Part shown: one piece after another, positions 1-10,749 of the stretch
Position numbering within the stretch: the stretch's first letter is position 1
How the letters are laid out: every line of letters begins with the position of its first letter
Origin: Chara braunii
Lineage: Eukaryota > Streptophyta > Charophyceae > Charales > Characeae
Direction: 5' to 3'
Length of the DNA stretch: 31,963 bases
Assembly (NCBI GenBank): GCA_003427395.1
Contig: BFEA01000233.1
Location: 281,409-313,371, forward strand
The notes under the pieces: generated by a model
What the model was told of the DNA's origin: nothing
The model's input: the letters and a program-made list of their open reading frames with translations, nothing else
Database searches by the model: none
Made by a program: the position numbers and the translations under genes

Positions 1-548
1 ATGTAGAAAAGAACAAACACAAGCCCAAGAATGGACCTAAGCTATATTCTTCTCTCTATCTATCACGAATGGACCTTGCTCCACTATATGTATCTAGACA
101 GACTGACAGGCAAGATACTTCTGGACTGATAACTCACCTTATGTAGAAAAGAACGAACAGAAAACGCTCTGCCTCTACGAGCTGAAAGCTGGACCCATAA
201 CTCTTCTGCCGTCGAGCTCGTGGGGTATCAATATCAGATGACCCACTCCACGAAGTGCTCCAGCCACAGAGGTGTCAGATAAGTGAACTTTGCTTACTCG
301 AGCCCTCCCCGTGGAAGCCATAGTTGCCTGAATATCCTATCCCTTAAGCAGCATTGGTTGTGGGGGGGAGGTCCATGACACACTGCGCGCCGCATTCGGG
401 TCGAAGTTTTGGTGAGGGATGACGGATGAAGGCGATCGAGGGTGGGGGAGTATGCAGAGGGGTACGTGTACCGAAATGTTCACAGCGCGCCATTAAACGA
501 GAGCGCGCGCCCCCGGGGCGGGGCACACGGCTGGTGTTGATGCGGGCA
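1..548. other. Unassigned stretch, no gene seen
   Basis: No convincing coding frame is visible on either strand. A 16-nt word beginning ATGTAGAAAAGAAC occurs at the window start and again at 141, so a short duplication may be present. Open frames here have low-complexity composition and no family motif. Confidence 0.4.
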
Positions 549-790
549 AACATCTTGGAGGCAAGCCATCCGATATGCGGGGGGCTTTTTTTTGTTTTCC
601 CCGGTTGGCCGTTGTTTTGTGTCTCCATTCTCCTTTTTTCATTTCTCGCGCCTGTCGTTTTGTGTCCTCCCCCCCCCTTTTTTTTTTCCTTCTTTTTTCA
701 TTTCTTGCGCGGCTGTCGTTTTGTGCCCCGCGGTAGGCCGTCTTTGTTTCTGCAGACGAACATCTTGGAGGTGAGCCATCCGAAATGCGG
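549..790. repeat. Nested short direct duplications in pyrimidine-rich DNA
   Basis: A 32-nt segment at 549-580 recurs at 759-790 with three mismatches, 210 nt apart. Between them lies a shorter tandem duplication of a T-rich unit: the segment at 633-668, with TTTTTTCATTTC and CTGTCGTTTTGTG, recurs at about 692-728, and a partial third copy lies at 604-626. Long C and T homopolymers sit in between. No function is implied; open frames across it are by-products of the skewed composition. Confidence 0.7.
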
Positions 791-888
791 GTGTAGCCCG
801 CACTGCGGCCACTTAGCTAGTGTCAATAATAACCCCCTGGCCCCCTCTGGAAGCCCCCCAAAAAATATTGCACCTTCAAAATTTTACT

Positions 889-929
889 GCGGATTCCGAC
901 AGCTCTCGAAGAGCGCAGTCGGAATCTGC
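889..929 (+). repeat. Long hairpin followed by oligo(A)
   Basis: GCGGATTCCGAC (889-900) pairs with GTCGGAATCTGC (918-929), 12 bp with one G-U pair. An inner stem GCTCT/AGAGC (902-906/910-914) closes a 3-nt loop. An A-run and AAG repeats follow directly at 931-955. The shape could be the 3' end of a small retroposed RNA, a small foldback element or a small-RNA precursor; sequence alone does not decide. Confidence 0.6.
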
Positions 930-977
930 CAAAAAAAAAAAGAAGAAGAAGAAGATATTTGGGCACTTTCTTTGCAA

Positions 978-1055
978 AACCGGTTTCCCGGTTCACCCCT
1001 CCTGGGCTGGTCCGGCTCCGGTTGAACCGGGGTAGCTCAACCGGCCGGTTGCCGG
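978..1055. repeat. Cluster of AACCGG/CCGGTT palindromes
   Basis: CCGGTT or AACCGG occurs repeatedly. The cluster includes the palindrome CCGGTTGAACCGG at 1018-1030 and the perfect 14-bp palindrome CAACCGGCCGGTTG at 1038-1051. Such clusters can fold on either strand. No gene is associated. Confidence 0.7.
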
Positions 1056-1632
1056 CCCAGCACTGGAGTCAACAGTTAACTGCACTACATACAATGGATC
1101 TCTTCCTCACAAGGGGTCAAGAAGGGCATCAGATGAGCCAAACACTCAGCTCAACATGGAAGAGAACGGTTCAAGTTTTGAGAGGGTCATCAGCAGCCAT
1201 GGGGTGGTTCATCCAGCACTTGGTTCTTTCTTCCAAAATTCCGGTGTGCTTCATTGAAAAGGAGGACGGCAAGTGTAAGTGAAATATCACTCTCACCGAG
1301 GCTCATGTCTGTGAGGAGTCTGAAGACACACCTGAGTGCGAAGATTGTAGTCCTGCAGACGTGGGACAAGGTTCTCTTTAACCTGCAAGCCAAGATTGCA
1401 TACCACAGCGATCACAGACAATTTCATTCAAAATTCGGCAGTTCGTCCCCTCCTGTCCAAAAAGAACGGGCCGTCATTGCAAGCAGAGCAGGGGTCCGCA
1501 GGAGGGAGCTGGGTGGGGTGGTTGGGCAATCCTGAAAACAAAGCTATGCCGATGAATATGGGTATGTTCGGTGGTCTATCGTTGACGGAACATGCATTCC
1601 ATGAAGGTAAGGTAAAGGGGTCGAGCGACTGA
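1036..1632 (+). other. Possible decayed exon-like open stretches
   Basis: Two plus-strand stretches have less skewed composition than the surroundings. One is open from 1036 to a TGA at 1255, with an internal ATG at 1156. The second is open to 1632 and is followed in sequence by donor-like GTAAGG near 1606. I recognise no protein family in either, and they may be chance frames. A minus-strand open frame overlaps 1428-1850, also without motif. Call is weak. Confidence 0.15.
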
Positions 1633-2798
1633 CTGATCCATTCTCTAGATAGCATTTCAGTTCCAGAGAGAGAGGAAGATTGGATGGTTGGTTCATTGTC
1701 TCTCATGGAAACGCTTAAGGTGAACAAAGCGCCTATTTTGGCACTAATCTTTGAAAATATGTGAAAAATGGGATGTATAGTAACAAGAAACAACACACTA
1801 CTAATAGCCATTCCAATATAAATAAGTAAACTCATCCAAGCTGCAGGCACATGTACATAGATGATATGATAATTTTCACCTTGTTGAAGAGGAATTTTGA
1901 AGAAGAGTAGACCCAGGTTAGTGCGGCAATCCTCGGCGTAAGATTCGAAGTATGGAAAGTAGCCATGAGCAAGCAGTACAAGATTTGTTTTCTAAAAAGA
2001 GAGGATGTTGAATCGGGCCCTAAGAAGATAACACAGAGAAGGCCAAGCAAGCATGCAGATTAGCATCATGATAATCTGGCACTGTAGTCTTGCCGCACCC
2101 TAGATGCAGGAAATCCAAGGCGGAATAATACCAGCAGGCCCAGCACCAAAATCGGTCCTCGAGTTAAGAATGTGGAATCAGGCCCTAAGAAGATAACACA
2201 TGGCACTTCAGGCAAGCATCCATGTTCGCATCATGATAGTTCTTGAAGTTCACGCATGACAAAGAGGACAAAACTTCAAAAAAAAAAAAAAAAAGTAAAC
2301 TTGAACAAGCAACTTGGGTAGTCTGTGCTAGTGATATCCCCTCATTTGTCCTTTTCGGATATGAAAGGGTTTCACTAATCTCAGCGTCTACGTCCAAGTA
2401 CCACTTCCAAAGTCCCAGCGTCCTATGAACCAAAGTACCCACCGATCTGGTAGGGCAGTTAAGTTGAGTCCGGTAGAAACGCTAGGATTCAGTAGGCTGT
2501 CGGTCCAGTCCTTCCATCTGTCAGTAAGTCCAACCCAGTCAGCAGCTCAATCCCATGAAAGTCAGAGAAAATACCAGAAGATCCGAAGGTCAACTGTGGC
2601 TGGCATAGGCAGGTACTGGTACCGAGAAGGTCCAAGATTGGGAACTGCAGCAAAGCACAAAGTCTAGTGGCAGGAAGGTGTCAACACAATTTCCATTTGA
2701 GCTTGTCGCGGAAGCGCTGCTATGGTCTCATGCTACCAAGCATCAAGTGAGGTTGAGATTTAGAGTTGAGGAGTAGTCGACAGCGCTGGCGTCAAAGC
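1633..2798. other. Unassigned stretch containing a diverged duplication
   Basis: No recognisable gene. An A-run of about 17 nt lies at 2278-2294 and might be the remnant of a retroposed tail. The duplication at 2003-2240 is listed separately. Confidence 0.4.
2003..2240. repeat. Diverged direct duplication, about 70 bp, two copies
   Basis: Copy 1 (2003-2074) and copy 2 (2169-2240) share GGCCCTAAGAAGATAACACA, GGCAAGCAT-like and GCATCATGATA words in the same order, about 165 nt apart. The copies are clearly diverged, so the event is old. Confidence 0.75.
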
Positions 2799-2843
<45 letters not shown>

Positions 2844-2870
2844 ATGTGTGTGCGTGTGTGTGTGTGTGTC

Positions 2871-2946
<76 letters not shown>
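2799..2946. repeat. Compound (TG)n-(AG)n microsatellite
   Basis: A (TG)n tract with a few interruptions runs 2799-2890 and switches directly to a pure (AG)n tract to 2946. All six frames stay open through it, which produces false open frames of alternating residues. The tract is likely length-polymorphic; alternating purine-pyrimidine next to polypurine could adopt non-B DNA. Confidence 0.97.
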
Positions 2947-2949
<3 letters not shown>

Positions 2950-3632
2950 GAGGTCTGAGGGTAGTACAGAGTTAAGAGAGAGGGAGAAGTCAAACCTGTC
3001 TGGGGAACCTCGGCGGCCATAGCCACCCAAGTGCGTATACAGGAGACTCTGTTGTATAAGACTAATGTCCAAAGTGCTCTCATCTTGCATGTTTTGCATC
3101 CCGTGTTTGGAGGTCAGGGTGTTGATGTGTGAACTTGTTGCGCTGTGGTCCTGGGCTCATTGCAATCAGGGAGAAACTTACAAAAACGAATGAGATTGAA
3201 GGTCTCACCAAGTAGGGGAAGCGCGCATATATATGCATAGCAAATGTTTCAATATAATGGCGCACTGAAGGCAGATTACCACCCTGCCAAGACAGCACAG
3301 AACAGGAAATTATCGAAACATATCCAGCAAAGCAAATCAACGTCAATTACACATGACCAAAAATCATCACAGAAATTGACAGAATTGCAAAAGTCAGACA
3401 TCACAATTTCTTGGAATCCACTTCAGCTTCCACTGCCAGCAGATAGAACTTATTCGGGGAGGGGGAGCAATTCAGTCGTGTGACATTCACCCTTCCTCCG
3501 CCGCACTGCCACACAAAGAGAGCCCACCCATGAAAGAGAGACCCGTTAGGTACTTGAACTACACACACACAGACGAGTCTCACAAAACACAAAGAAAAAG
3601 AAGAGTCCACCGCGGCACCCCAAGGTGTTAGT
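2947..3632. other. Unassigned stretch, no gene seen
   Basis: Mixed-composition sequence with no family motif on either strand and no obvious repeat beyond short CA and AG runs. A short alternating tract containing ATATATATG lies near 3230. Confidence 0.4.
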
Positions 3633-3820
3633 CTGTGGGCTGGGTGATGCTTTGGTTGGGTGCTACCATGTGGACTGGGTGGTCTGGGTGCGGGGTACTA
3701 TAAAGGGTAGGTCATGCACTATATGGACTGGATGGCGTACAATATGGGGTAGGTGGATGATGCTATGTGGGCTGGGTGGTGCAAATGGTGTATGTGAGTA
3801 ATGCTATGTGAGCTGGGCTG
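3633..3820. repeat. Degenerate GT/GGGT-rich minisatellite
   Basis: Diverged units each contain ATGTGGACTGGGTGG or a close variant and end near ATGCT. They start at about 3633, 3668, 3721, 3765 and 3806 (last one partial), 35-53 nt long. The array abuts the C-run at 3827-3836, next to the probable 3' end of the minus-strand LINE. Confidence 0.7.
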
Positions 3821-4285
3821 TAGCGCCCCCCCCCCCAGAACCTCCTGGTTCTGGCTCCTACCATTCTGGGGAGCAACAGTCCGGTTCCTTTCCCCCGGCA
3901 AGTCGATAGTAGATACATAGGAAACACACGCACGCTCCCCCCCATTATGGCTGGGAGGCCCGAGTGGACGGCATTGAATACTTCCCTGAGGAAGGTTTTA
4001 CCACCCCTCACCCCTGCCTAAGTTAACCTGTACTATCTCAGTTTGCCAAAACATTTAATCCTAGTTCCTATCCTACTATCCGTATCCTATATATTCCTTA
4101 AACCGTACAACCCCCTTCACTTATCCTTCCTTGCCTTGGCTCACTTTAATTCTTATGGCATCCTAAGTTCCTCTGTCAACAGCTGATCATCTATAGTGTC
4201 CTCCTGTCGCTCGTCTTTCAAACGAATGGAAGATAAGTCTCTCTCCTTCTACGGCCGCGACTTTGCCTTGGGCTAGTACCCTTTT

Positions 4286-6840
4286 CTAGAATTTGGTTAA
4301 AATATCCTTTGCCCTTTCTGGGTTAAGAGCCACTTGCTTCTTTGTCCTTCTCCATAATGCCTTAATCTCTGTCTCCAACTGGCTATAGAGAATTGCCTTG
4401 GCTTCCACTCTAGTCATCAGAAACTTGCCCACCACCTGCTGACATCTTCGTTTCCATTTTGTCCATAAAGTGCACTGTCTCAGAAGCTGAAAGATATATT
4501 TATGGCCTGCCTGCCATTCCTTAGGCACATCACTTCCTATCAATATTAGTTTCCTGTTAAGCGGGAAGGGGACCTCCTTAGGCACCTCACTTCCGATCAA
4601 TACTAGTTTCCTGTTTCGCGGGAAGGGGACCTCCGTAGTATCTGTCCACAATGAACGAGCTATGGACCAGAGATATTCTGCTTCCGGGCAATGGAGCAAG
4701 CAATGGATCAGAGTTTCCTGAACGCCTCTCATACACATAAAACAATCTTGATCTGACTCAATCCTATTGCGCGTGCTTCGCTTATCGAACAGCCAGACAT
4801 TGACTGGGAGTGCTACATGATAGATGATCCACTGCATGCTCCTGACCTTGGCCAATCTGATGCTGTGCAAAGTTGACCACCGTAACCTTTCTACCTGTTC
4901 CCTTGGTATATCCAGTCTCTTCTCCCATCTTATCGCCAAAGTCTGATCCAGATGGCATGATCTCCCCCTCAGACGGTAACCCAATTTAGTGGTGTACTGA
5001 AGTATATTAATTCTCCTGCTTACTCTGGACGAGCTTCTCCTGATGTTCCATGCCGACTCTGCTGGATCAATTTCCAGGTCCCGAATGGATGTCAGTGGCT
5101 CAAATATCGTAAAATCTTCATTCTCGACCACTCTGAACTTTCTTAAGATGCTTTTCTTAATGGCGATTGGAACCCTGGAATCCTTATCCAGCATACTGAC
5201 CGTGACTTCTGGAGATAGTATTGTGTACATATTTGCTTCCAACCATTGTTTAGAAGGTCCTACCTCCAGTCTTATGTGAAAGGCTGCCTCTGGTTCATTA
5301 GTAGAGGCTATTGTTGCCCAATCCCCCCATCCCCATTTGTCTGGTTCCTTCAATATCCTTGTCCACTCATCCGGGATTGAGACAAGAATGTCATTCAGGT
5401 TTTCAGTTAGTCTGTGACAGCCCTTCATTTCCTCCCTCAGCTCCCTACCTGTTTTCCATCTTCCCCTGCTCCCTGACCAGAGATGTTTAACCTGCCATAC
5501 CCCATGCTCTAACCACTTCCCCCACTTGGCGTCCTTTGCTGTTAGTGTTTTAGGTCTTCCTTGAGAATCTTCTAACCAAGGATTACAAAATAACGGTTGT
5601 CTAAGCACTTCATCCTTCCTCTTGGGTTGTCTTACTCTTGCCGGGAAGACCTCCTCCCAGATTTTGAGCAATTAAGCCCAATATGTACCTCTAGTTGCAT
5701 CATCCTCTGCTAATTGTTCGCCCGTTCTATCCTTCTTGGTCCAACACTTGCAGAATAGCCAGAATGTATTCTTCATATTGGAAGGTGTTTTGTATTTGGC
5801 CATCTGTCGTATGTGGTCAAGTACCAATGGGACCCACCGTAAGTGAGGCTGTGTTAACAACTTAATGATCCACTTAGTTTGGAGTGACCTTATCTGGTGT
5901 CCCGAATCCAAGACTCCCAGCCCTCCCTTGTCCTTTGGTTGAATAACTTGGTTCCATGATACCTTTGATATAAAGTTGGATCTTGTTGGATTTGCTGTCC
6001 ACAAATATGCTGCCGCCACCTTCCTCAGTTTTTGCAGTGTATATGCAGGTGGTGACCATATTGTTCCAACATACCATAACATACAGAAGATTGAAGCATT
6101 TATGACTAGTGCCCTCCCGAACAGTGAGGTATTTATTTCAAACCACGCCGCCATCTTTAATAACATTATTGTCATCTGTTCAGGCGCCGTGGAGTGGTGA
6201 GGACCCGTGTCCGCCATTCTAATCCCTAAGTATCTCATTGTCTGATCCGGCGGTAACCAAGTCATCCCCCCATAATTTTGTGGATGATACTGTGGTTGTT
6301 GGTCGTCATGTGATAGCCACCACCCCAGCGTCTTCGGCCAGTTGATTCTCATCTTCGATGCCATCTGGAATGCTGCCATTGCTCTCGTAAGGGCTTGAAA
6401 TGAAGAGTCTGTTGCTCTGATTAGTACCGTCAGGTCGTCCGCAAATAATATCGTTGTTGGCAAATGTGTGACACGCCCGTTCTGCTCCGGTTCAGCAATC
6501 AGACGGTCTATTGAAGGGTCTTTCCTAAGCAACGAGGCAATAGCTTCCATTATAAACAAGAAAATGGGAGCCGTAAAGGGTCCCCTTGCCTCACCGACCT
6601 CGTCATTTTATACCTATCTGACAGGTGGCCATTAACTTAGACCTGTCCGTGTGCATCATTATATAGTACACGAATCCATTTACGAAAGTTAAGGCCCACT
6701 CCCATCTTCTCCATACATTGCTGTAGAAAGTTCCACTTAACTTGATCATATGCTTTTTCGAAGTCGAAGAAAAGGATCACTGCGTTTATCCTCTTATTCG
6801 TAATGTACCTTACCGATTCTGATAAAGTCATGACATTTGT
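4286..6840 (-). pseudogene. LINE ORF2 fragment: reverse transcriptase and zf-RVT
   Basis: Reading on the minus strand, the RT palm begins with FFDFEKAYDQVKW (about 6780-6720), continues to an RQGDPL motif (near 6600) and the catalytic FADD (FADDLTVLIRA, about 6440). GGLG and KW motifs of the thumb/connection follow (about 5920-5870). A zf-RVT domain with CFMC and HCLLHCPEAEYLW lies near 4740-4670. In a living LINE this protein primes reverse transcription at nicked target DNA. The frame is broken by an in-frame TAA at 6637-6639, a one-base shift near 6585 and an in-frame TAA at 5672-5674; otherwise it is open for about 460 codons to a TAG at 4286. The endonuclease domain is absent. Assignment to the plant L1 group is confident from the RT plus zf-RVT order. 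Confidence 0.9.
4521..4634 (-). repeat. In-frame 57-bp tandem duplication inside the LINE
   Basis: Units 4521-4577 and 4578-4634 are 57 bp each and nearly identical. They duplicate 19 codons (EVPFP...NRKL.LIGS.VPK) just after the zf-RVT zinc ligands without changing frame. Few differences separate the copies, so the duplication is probably younger than most other damage or was present in the source element. Confidence 0.9.
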
Positions 6841-6850
6841 TTTTCTTTTT

Positions 6851-9539
6851 TTTTTTTTCTCGTATTCTTTTCTACGTATAAAAAGCGGGGTATTCATCTA
6901 ATCCCATGCAATACAAACTCATCACCTGGTTGGCAACAATTACACGTGTACTGTTCGTCCACATCAGCCAGGTGTGCATTCGTATTTGGACAACTCTTCT
7001 CCATCAATTCGAGTACAACTCGGCCAAAAAAGCAAACAGCAAAATGACAAAGTGTGCAGTCTCCGCTGCTCCCTCCGTTCCAGTTCAGTAAAAACAACAA
7101 ACCACACAAACATGGATGACGCCCCAAAGGACAAAAGCTAAAACCAGATGGCCCCTGGGCCCAACCAGGAAACTGGTCATGGTGTGACGAACCACTTTCT
7201 GTAACCCGCAATTTTCTGCGCAGTTGCAGTGAGGGGTCCTAAGCTGGGAAGATTGGGCCAATTACGGGAGTTCGGGATCGGTGGAGAATTGCATCAGTGT
7301 CCTCGCTTTTTCGTCCTTTTTCGTCGTTTCTTTTTCGAATGGCCAAGCACGGGGTCGGGTGTGTCTTGGGACGGCCGGTGGAGTGATTGGTCAGATGGAT
7401 GTCTGGCGCGCCACCACGCGCGCGATTAATAAAGGTTGACGTCGTTTCTTTCGGTTCGATTTCGATCTTTTGGGCGCGGACATCGCACGAGAAATTGCTT
7501 CGTTCTTTTTTTAACATTTCCTTTTTGAATCTTTTTTCAAATTTTGTCGAGGCCCCAGTGGCTCTCGAAATTTTGGACTTTCCTTCTGGAATTCGTTCTT
7601 CTTTTTGCTTTTTCGCATTAGATAGGAATTTAGGAATTTAGTAATTAGGATTTTTCCTGCCGCGCGGCGCCTTTTGTCTACACGCTTCTTCATGCGGCCG
7701 CAACGGTACTCTGATTTGTGGGCGCCCTTAATCATGTGTGTAACTGTAATTTTGGGCGGGCGCCATTGTAACTGTATCTTTCTTCTTGCACATCGTCTCT
7801 CCCGCCCTCCCTCTCTTTCTTTTGCTGAAATTTTGTAAGTCGCGGCTTGCATGCTCGGATCGATGCATGGAGAAGGGTTACGTCCCCCACGCCGCGACCG
7901 ATCATGCAGAACGCAGGCGTTCCCTCTCTAATCCTCACTCTAAGTCCTGGTAATTCCGTGTTCTTCGCGCATGCATGCACGCTATAAATTTCGGCTGTGC
8001 GATTAGTCAACTCTCTTAACCCGTTGTTGGAAGCTCGGGGTTGCGCGATCAGGAAGGGTCGACACACGAGCGAAGAAAGAGGTGAGTAGAGTAGGAGTTG
8101 GGCGACCCGACGGGCTGGTGCCGAACGCACGGGATTGGCGTGGGCCACGACGGACTGTGGGCACGGGCGAATCCGACAGGTGCGGGAGGACTAAGCGGGG
8201 TGACAACTTCGTGGGTTGGTGCGAGACGACGGACTGTCCGCATCGGAGAGAAAGAGAGAGAGAGGAGAAAGTTGAGGTCGATGGATGTGGATTTGCTGTT
8301 TCTTGTCTCTTCCCCCTCTTCATCTGTGTACATACATTTTGATTACGGGTCCGGGCGGTTTGCCCGTTCTTATTTTCGTTTCGACTTTCTGAAATTTGGG
8401 CTTAGGTTTTTGCTCACACTTGTCCTTGCGATGTCCATCCTGCTTGCATTATGTGTATGATTGTCGAATGTATGAATGTATGGATGTTATGACTGCTTGT
8501 CTATCTTTTTGTTGAGAATCCCTGTCCTTGCATTATGTCTGTGTCGAATCTTTGCCTGCACCTCATGTCGCTGTAGATGGGATAAGAATCTGGCCCCGAT
8601 AGTGATTTTGTTCTCGTTTTTGCTTATCCCGCGATGGGGGTTGCGATATGATTGCATCTTGCATAATCGACGATCCGAAGTCTGGTCCCGCGAACGCCGC
8701 GCGAGAACACGTGTAGACGCGATCTGAGTCGCGCCCTTACACGCATTCCCGGGCGTCGATTCGCTCACCCAAAAAGGATTCGCCGCGAAACCATCATCCC
8801 GTACGAGCATGTTGAGGCGCCACTGAGTCTGCCTGCCCTACACGTGCTCGTGCGCGGTGACGATATCCCGACCCGCGCTATCCCATCAACGATGATACCA
8901 TGACGCGATCTTGGGGCTCAGACTCATCCTATGACCCGGACTATTTCACCCCTATAATAAACGAGCTCACAAGGACACGATACCCCTGTCACGCGGAGAA
9001 TCGGCTATGTCCGCAGGAATTCCACTGTGCCACCTCTAGCGACCCTCAATGCTCCGAATTCCCTTCTCGCGACCACACCTACTACTTCACCCACCCGGGA
9101 TTCGTTGAGATCACCACCAGTTTCCCTCCTTTCCACCTCCTTCTCCCGTATCATCAACTCAATGTCGTTCCGTGGCCGGCCATAGCCCCCTATTGGCCCA
9201 ATACGTTTTGTGTGAACTGCCGACGTAGCGGCGCACAGAGAACTCTGGAATTCTGAAGGCCCAACCCAGGTACGCGGCGGCCTGCGCCACGTGGCGGCCC
9301 CCGACGGCCTTAACTTTTCGGGACCATCTCCACCACGGAGGAACTTTCCCGTAACCCGTCGCCCACAGTGTCCCGGCCCCTTCGGACTGTGAGACCCTTG
9401 CACGCGCACCCCTCGTTAGCGTAATTGCATTCATACCCTTAAGACTCCCCCACTTCCCCCAAAAATCCTTGGCACACCCCTTTTCGCACTTCCAGGCCCA
9501 CACTCCACTCCGATCAGGAAGTCGCGCTGGGCGTGAGGT
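6851..9539. other. Non-coding stretch, possible LTR or leader of outer element
   Basis: No protein family is recognised. The plus strand has T-rich and CpG-rich segments, inverted CCAAT near 7385, a TATA-like site at 7983, donor-like GTGAGT near 8082 and a second TATA-like CTATAATAAA near 8951. A short word pair recurs at about 8444-8469 and 8528-8549. A 118-codon frame at 8900-9256 is open but has no motif. Because a retroelement primer-binding site follows at 9540, some of this is probably 5' LTR, but I cannot find its start or a second copy. Confidence 0.35.
7983..7990 (+). promoter_or_regulatory. Possible TATA box
   Basis: TATAAATT lies in an otherwise GC-balanced region, with an inverted CCAAT motif about 600 nt upstream and a donor-like AG-GTGAGT about 100 nt downstream. 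This would suit a plant polymerase II promoter for the outer element or a lost gene. There is no support beyond the motif. Confidence 0.3.
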
Positions 9540-9551
9540 TGGTATCGGAGC
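9540..9551 (+). other. Primer-binding site, tRNA-Met type (outer element)
   Basis: TGGTATCGGAGC differs by one base from TGGTATCAGAGC, the common plant LTR-retrotransposon site complementary to the 3' end of initiator tRNA-Met. It lies 142 nt before the gag start, the expected position. The preceding bases do not show a clean LTR-terminal CA. Confidence 0.65.
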
Positions 9552-9693
9552 CCGACACGTGGCTAGGGTCTTAGGATTGATAGCACGATAATTAGGCGAC
9601 CTGGCTAACCGTGGGCGACCTCGCCCCCGAAACGCGCATAGACGCGACCCTATCGTCACCCGAAGCAGATCGGCTAACTGACGAGCAGCCAAT

Positions 9694-10717
9694 ATGGCTG
9701 CCAAAGTGCAGAACCCGGTTCCGCAACAAAATGCTAACCCACCAAATCAACCTGCCCCACGTGCACGGGCTCCCATGACGCCACCTGATCTCTATTTGTT
9801 CGATCCCGCACACCATCTCGCAGGAGCATGGCTGGCCACACTTAGAGCCCAACAGTACACCGACAACGAAGCACAAATCAACATTCCGGCTCAAATGGGA
9901 GGAGACGCCCATCATTGGCTTAGTACCTATGTATGGGTGGACCTCCCGACCTTCGAACGGGACTTTATGAACTGATTCGATTATGTCCACCTTGAGCAAG
10001 CGCTGTACATGATCAAGGACCGAGTGCAAAAAAACGCTCGAATCCATCGCGGAATACCGGAACCGGTTCTACAGAATGTTCGTAAAAACTGAGCGAGGTG
10101 AGCAAGTAGGGAGAGATTTGTTCATTGACAGACTCCGCAGCCGGACAATAAGGGCTAAGTTGCGAAAGCAGTTTTCCCCCATCACCCATACGCTACAACA
10201 AATTATGGCTGCTGCGGAAGAAATGGAACGGAAGTTCGCTGCAAACTTCCTGGAAGGAGAAGATTACCCTAGAGATGGAGATTCGACCGAGCTCGCTCGA
10301 GCCAGAGCAGAGCTAGCTGCTTTACAGAACAAATTTGAAAACATGGGGTTCGTATCAGGACCTGTCGCCTATATGGAATAGATAGGCCCCAAACGAGTAA
10401 TCCTAAGTGAGACTCCGAGCATCTCTGCTCCTATGATGCCCCCGCCCGTCAGGGCATTACCCCCGCAGCCGGTTGAGGCTCCCGTACAATCAAACGAATC
10501 GGCGGCCATTTTCGAACTAACCAAAACCTTGATTAGCCTGATCCAGGAAAGCAGAAAGGAGCAGCGAGAGCACAATGCTCGGCTGGAAGCCATGATGAGG
10601 AACATGCGGCCCATTGCGGTACGCGTCCCTCCAATGCAGCAAGGATTAGCCCCGACACCTGCGCTTGGAGGAGTTGCAAACAATCTGAATGTCTGTTATG
10701 CCTGTCATCAGCCCGAT
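9694..10717 (+). pseudogene. Gag of outer element, interrupted in the CCHC knuckle
   Basis: Gag builds the virus-like particle that packages element RNA. The start ATG at 9694 gives a Pro/Asn-rich N-terminus, then a gag (retrotransposon_gag-type) core with AGAWLATLRAQ, NRFYRMFVKTERG (in the shifted frame) and FIDRLRS...LRKQF. A Gln/Glu-rich helical stretch follows (about 10530-10610) and then the first half of a zinc knuckle, CYACHQP, at about 10693-10713. Damage: in-frame TGA at 9973, one extra A in the seven-A run near 10027-10034 shifting frame, and in-frame TAG at 10379. After CYACHQP similarity stops, and the sequence becomes an unrelated foldback. The missing GH-x4-C half occurs at 30371-30390. 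Alternative: two unrelated fragments, judged less likely. Confidence 0.75.
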
Positions 10718-10723
10718 GTCGGC

Positions 10724-10749
10724 GCGAATACCCTGGCAGGGGTATTCGC
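10724..10749. repeat. Perfect 10-bp hairpin at left insertion edge
   Basis: GCGAATACCC (10724-10733) and GGGTATTCGC (10740-10749) form a perfect stem with a 6-nt loop. It begins about 8 nt inside the point where gag similarity ends. Confidence 0.85.

Larger units (their letters stand above)
3827..6850 (-). mobile_element. Truncated L1-type LINE retrotransposon
   Basis: The minus strand holds the C-terminal two thirds of a plant-type LINE ORF2 and a 3' untranslated region of roughly 450 nt. The 5' part (ORF1, endonuclease, N-terminal reverse transcriptase) is missing, as expected from incomplete reverse transcription. The 5' break lies near 6840-6850, beside a run of T on the plus strand. No clear poly(A) tail is seen at the 3' end; the boundary near 3827 is an estimate based on the C-run and loss of similarity to usual LINE tails. 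Target-site duplications were not found. Confidence 0.85.
9540..10717 (+). mobile_element. Outer LTR retrotransposon, left part
   Basis: Primer-binding site, leader and most of gag of an LTR retrotransposon. The element is cut inside the gag zinc knuckle; the matching remainder appears at 30362 on the same strand. The combined order (PBS, gag, then protease) is that of a standard LTR element interrupted by later insertions. Confidence 0.7.

Noticed and set aside
426-1025. 199-codon plus-strand frame near the window start
   Set aside because: Driven by T- and C-runs and repeats; no motif and unlike any protein I recognise.
2743-3099. Ser-Leu/Thr-His repeat proteins on the minus strand and Cys-Val/Arg-Glu on the plus strand
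   Set aside because: These are translations of the TG/AG microsatellite in different frames.
8900-9256. 118-codon frame upstream of the primer-binding site
   Set aside because: It lies where LTR or leader is expected, has no recognisable domain and no supporting start context.
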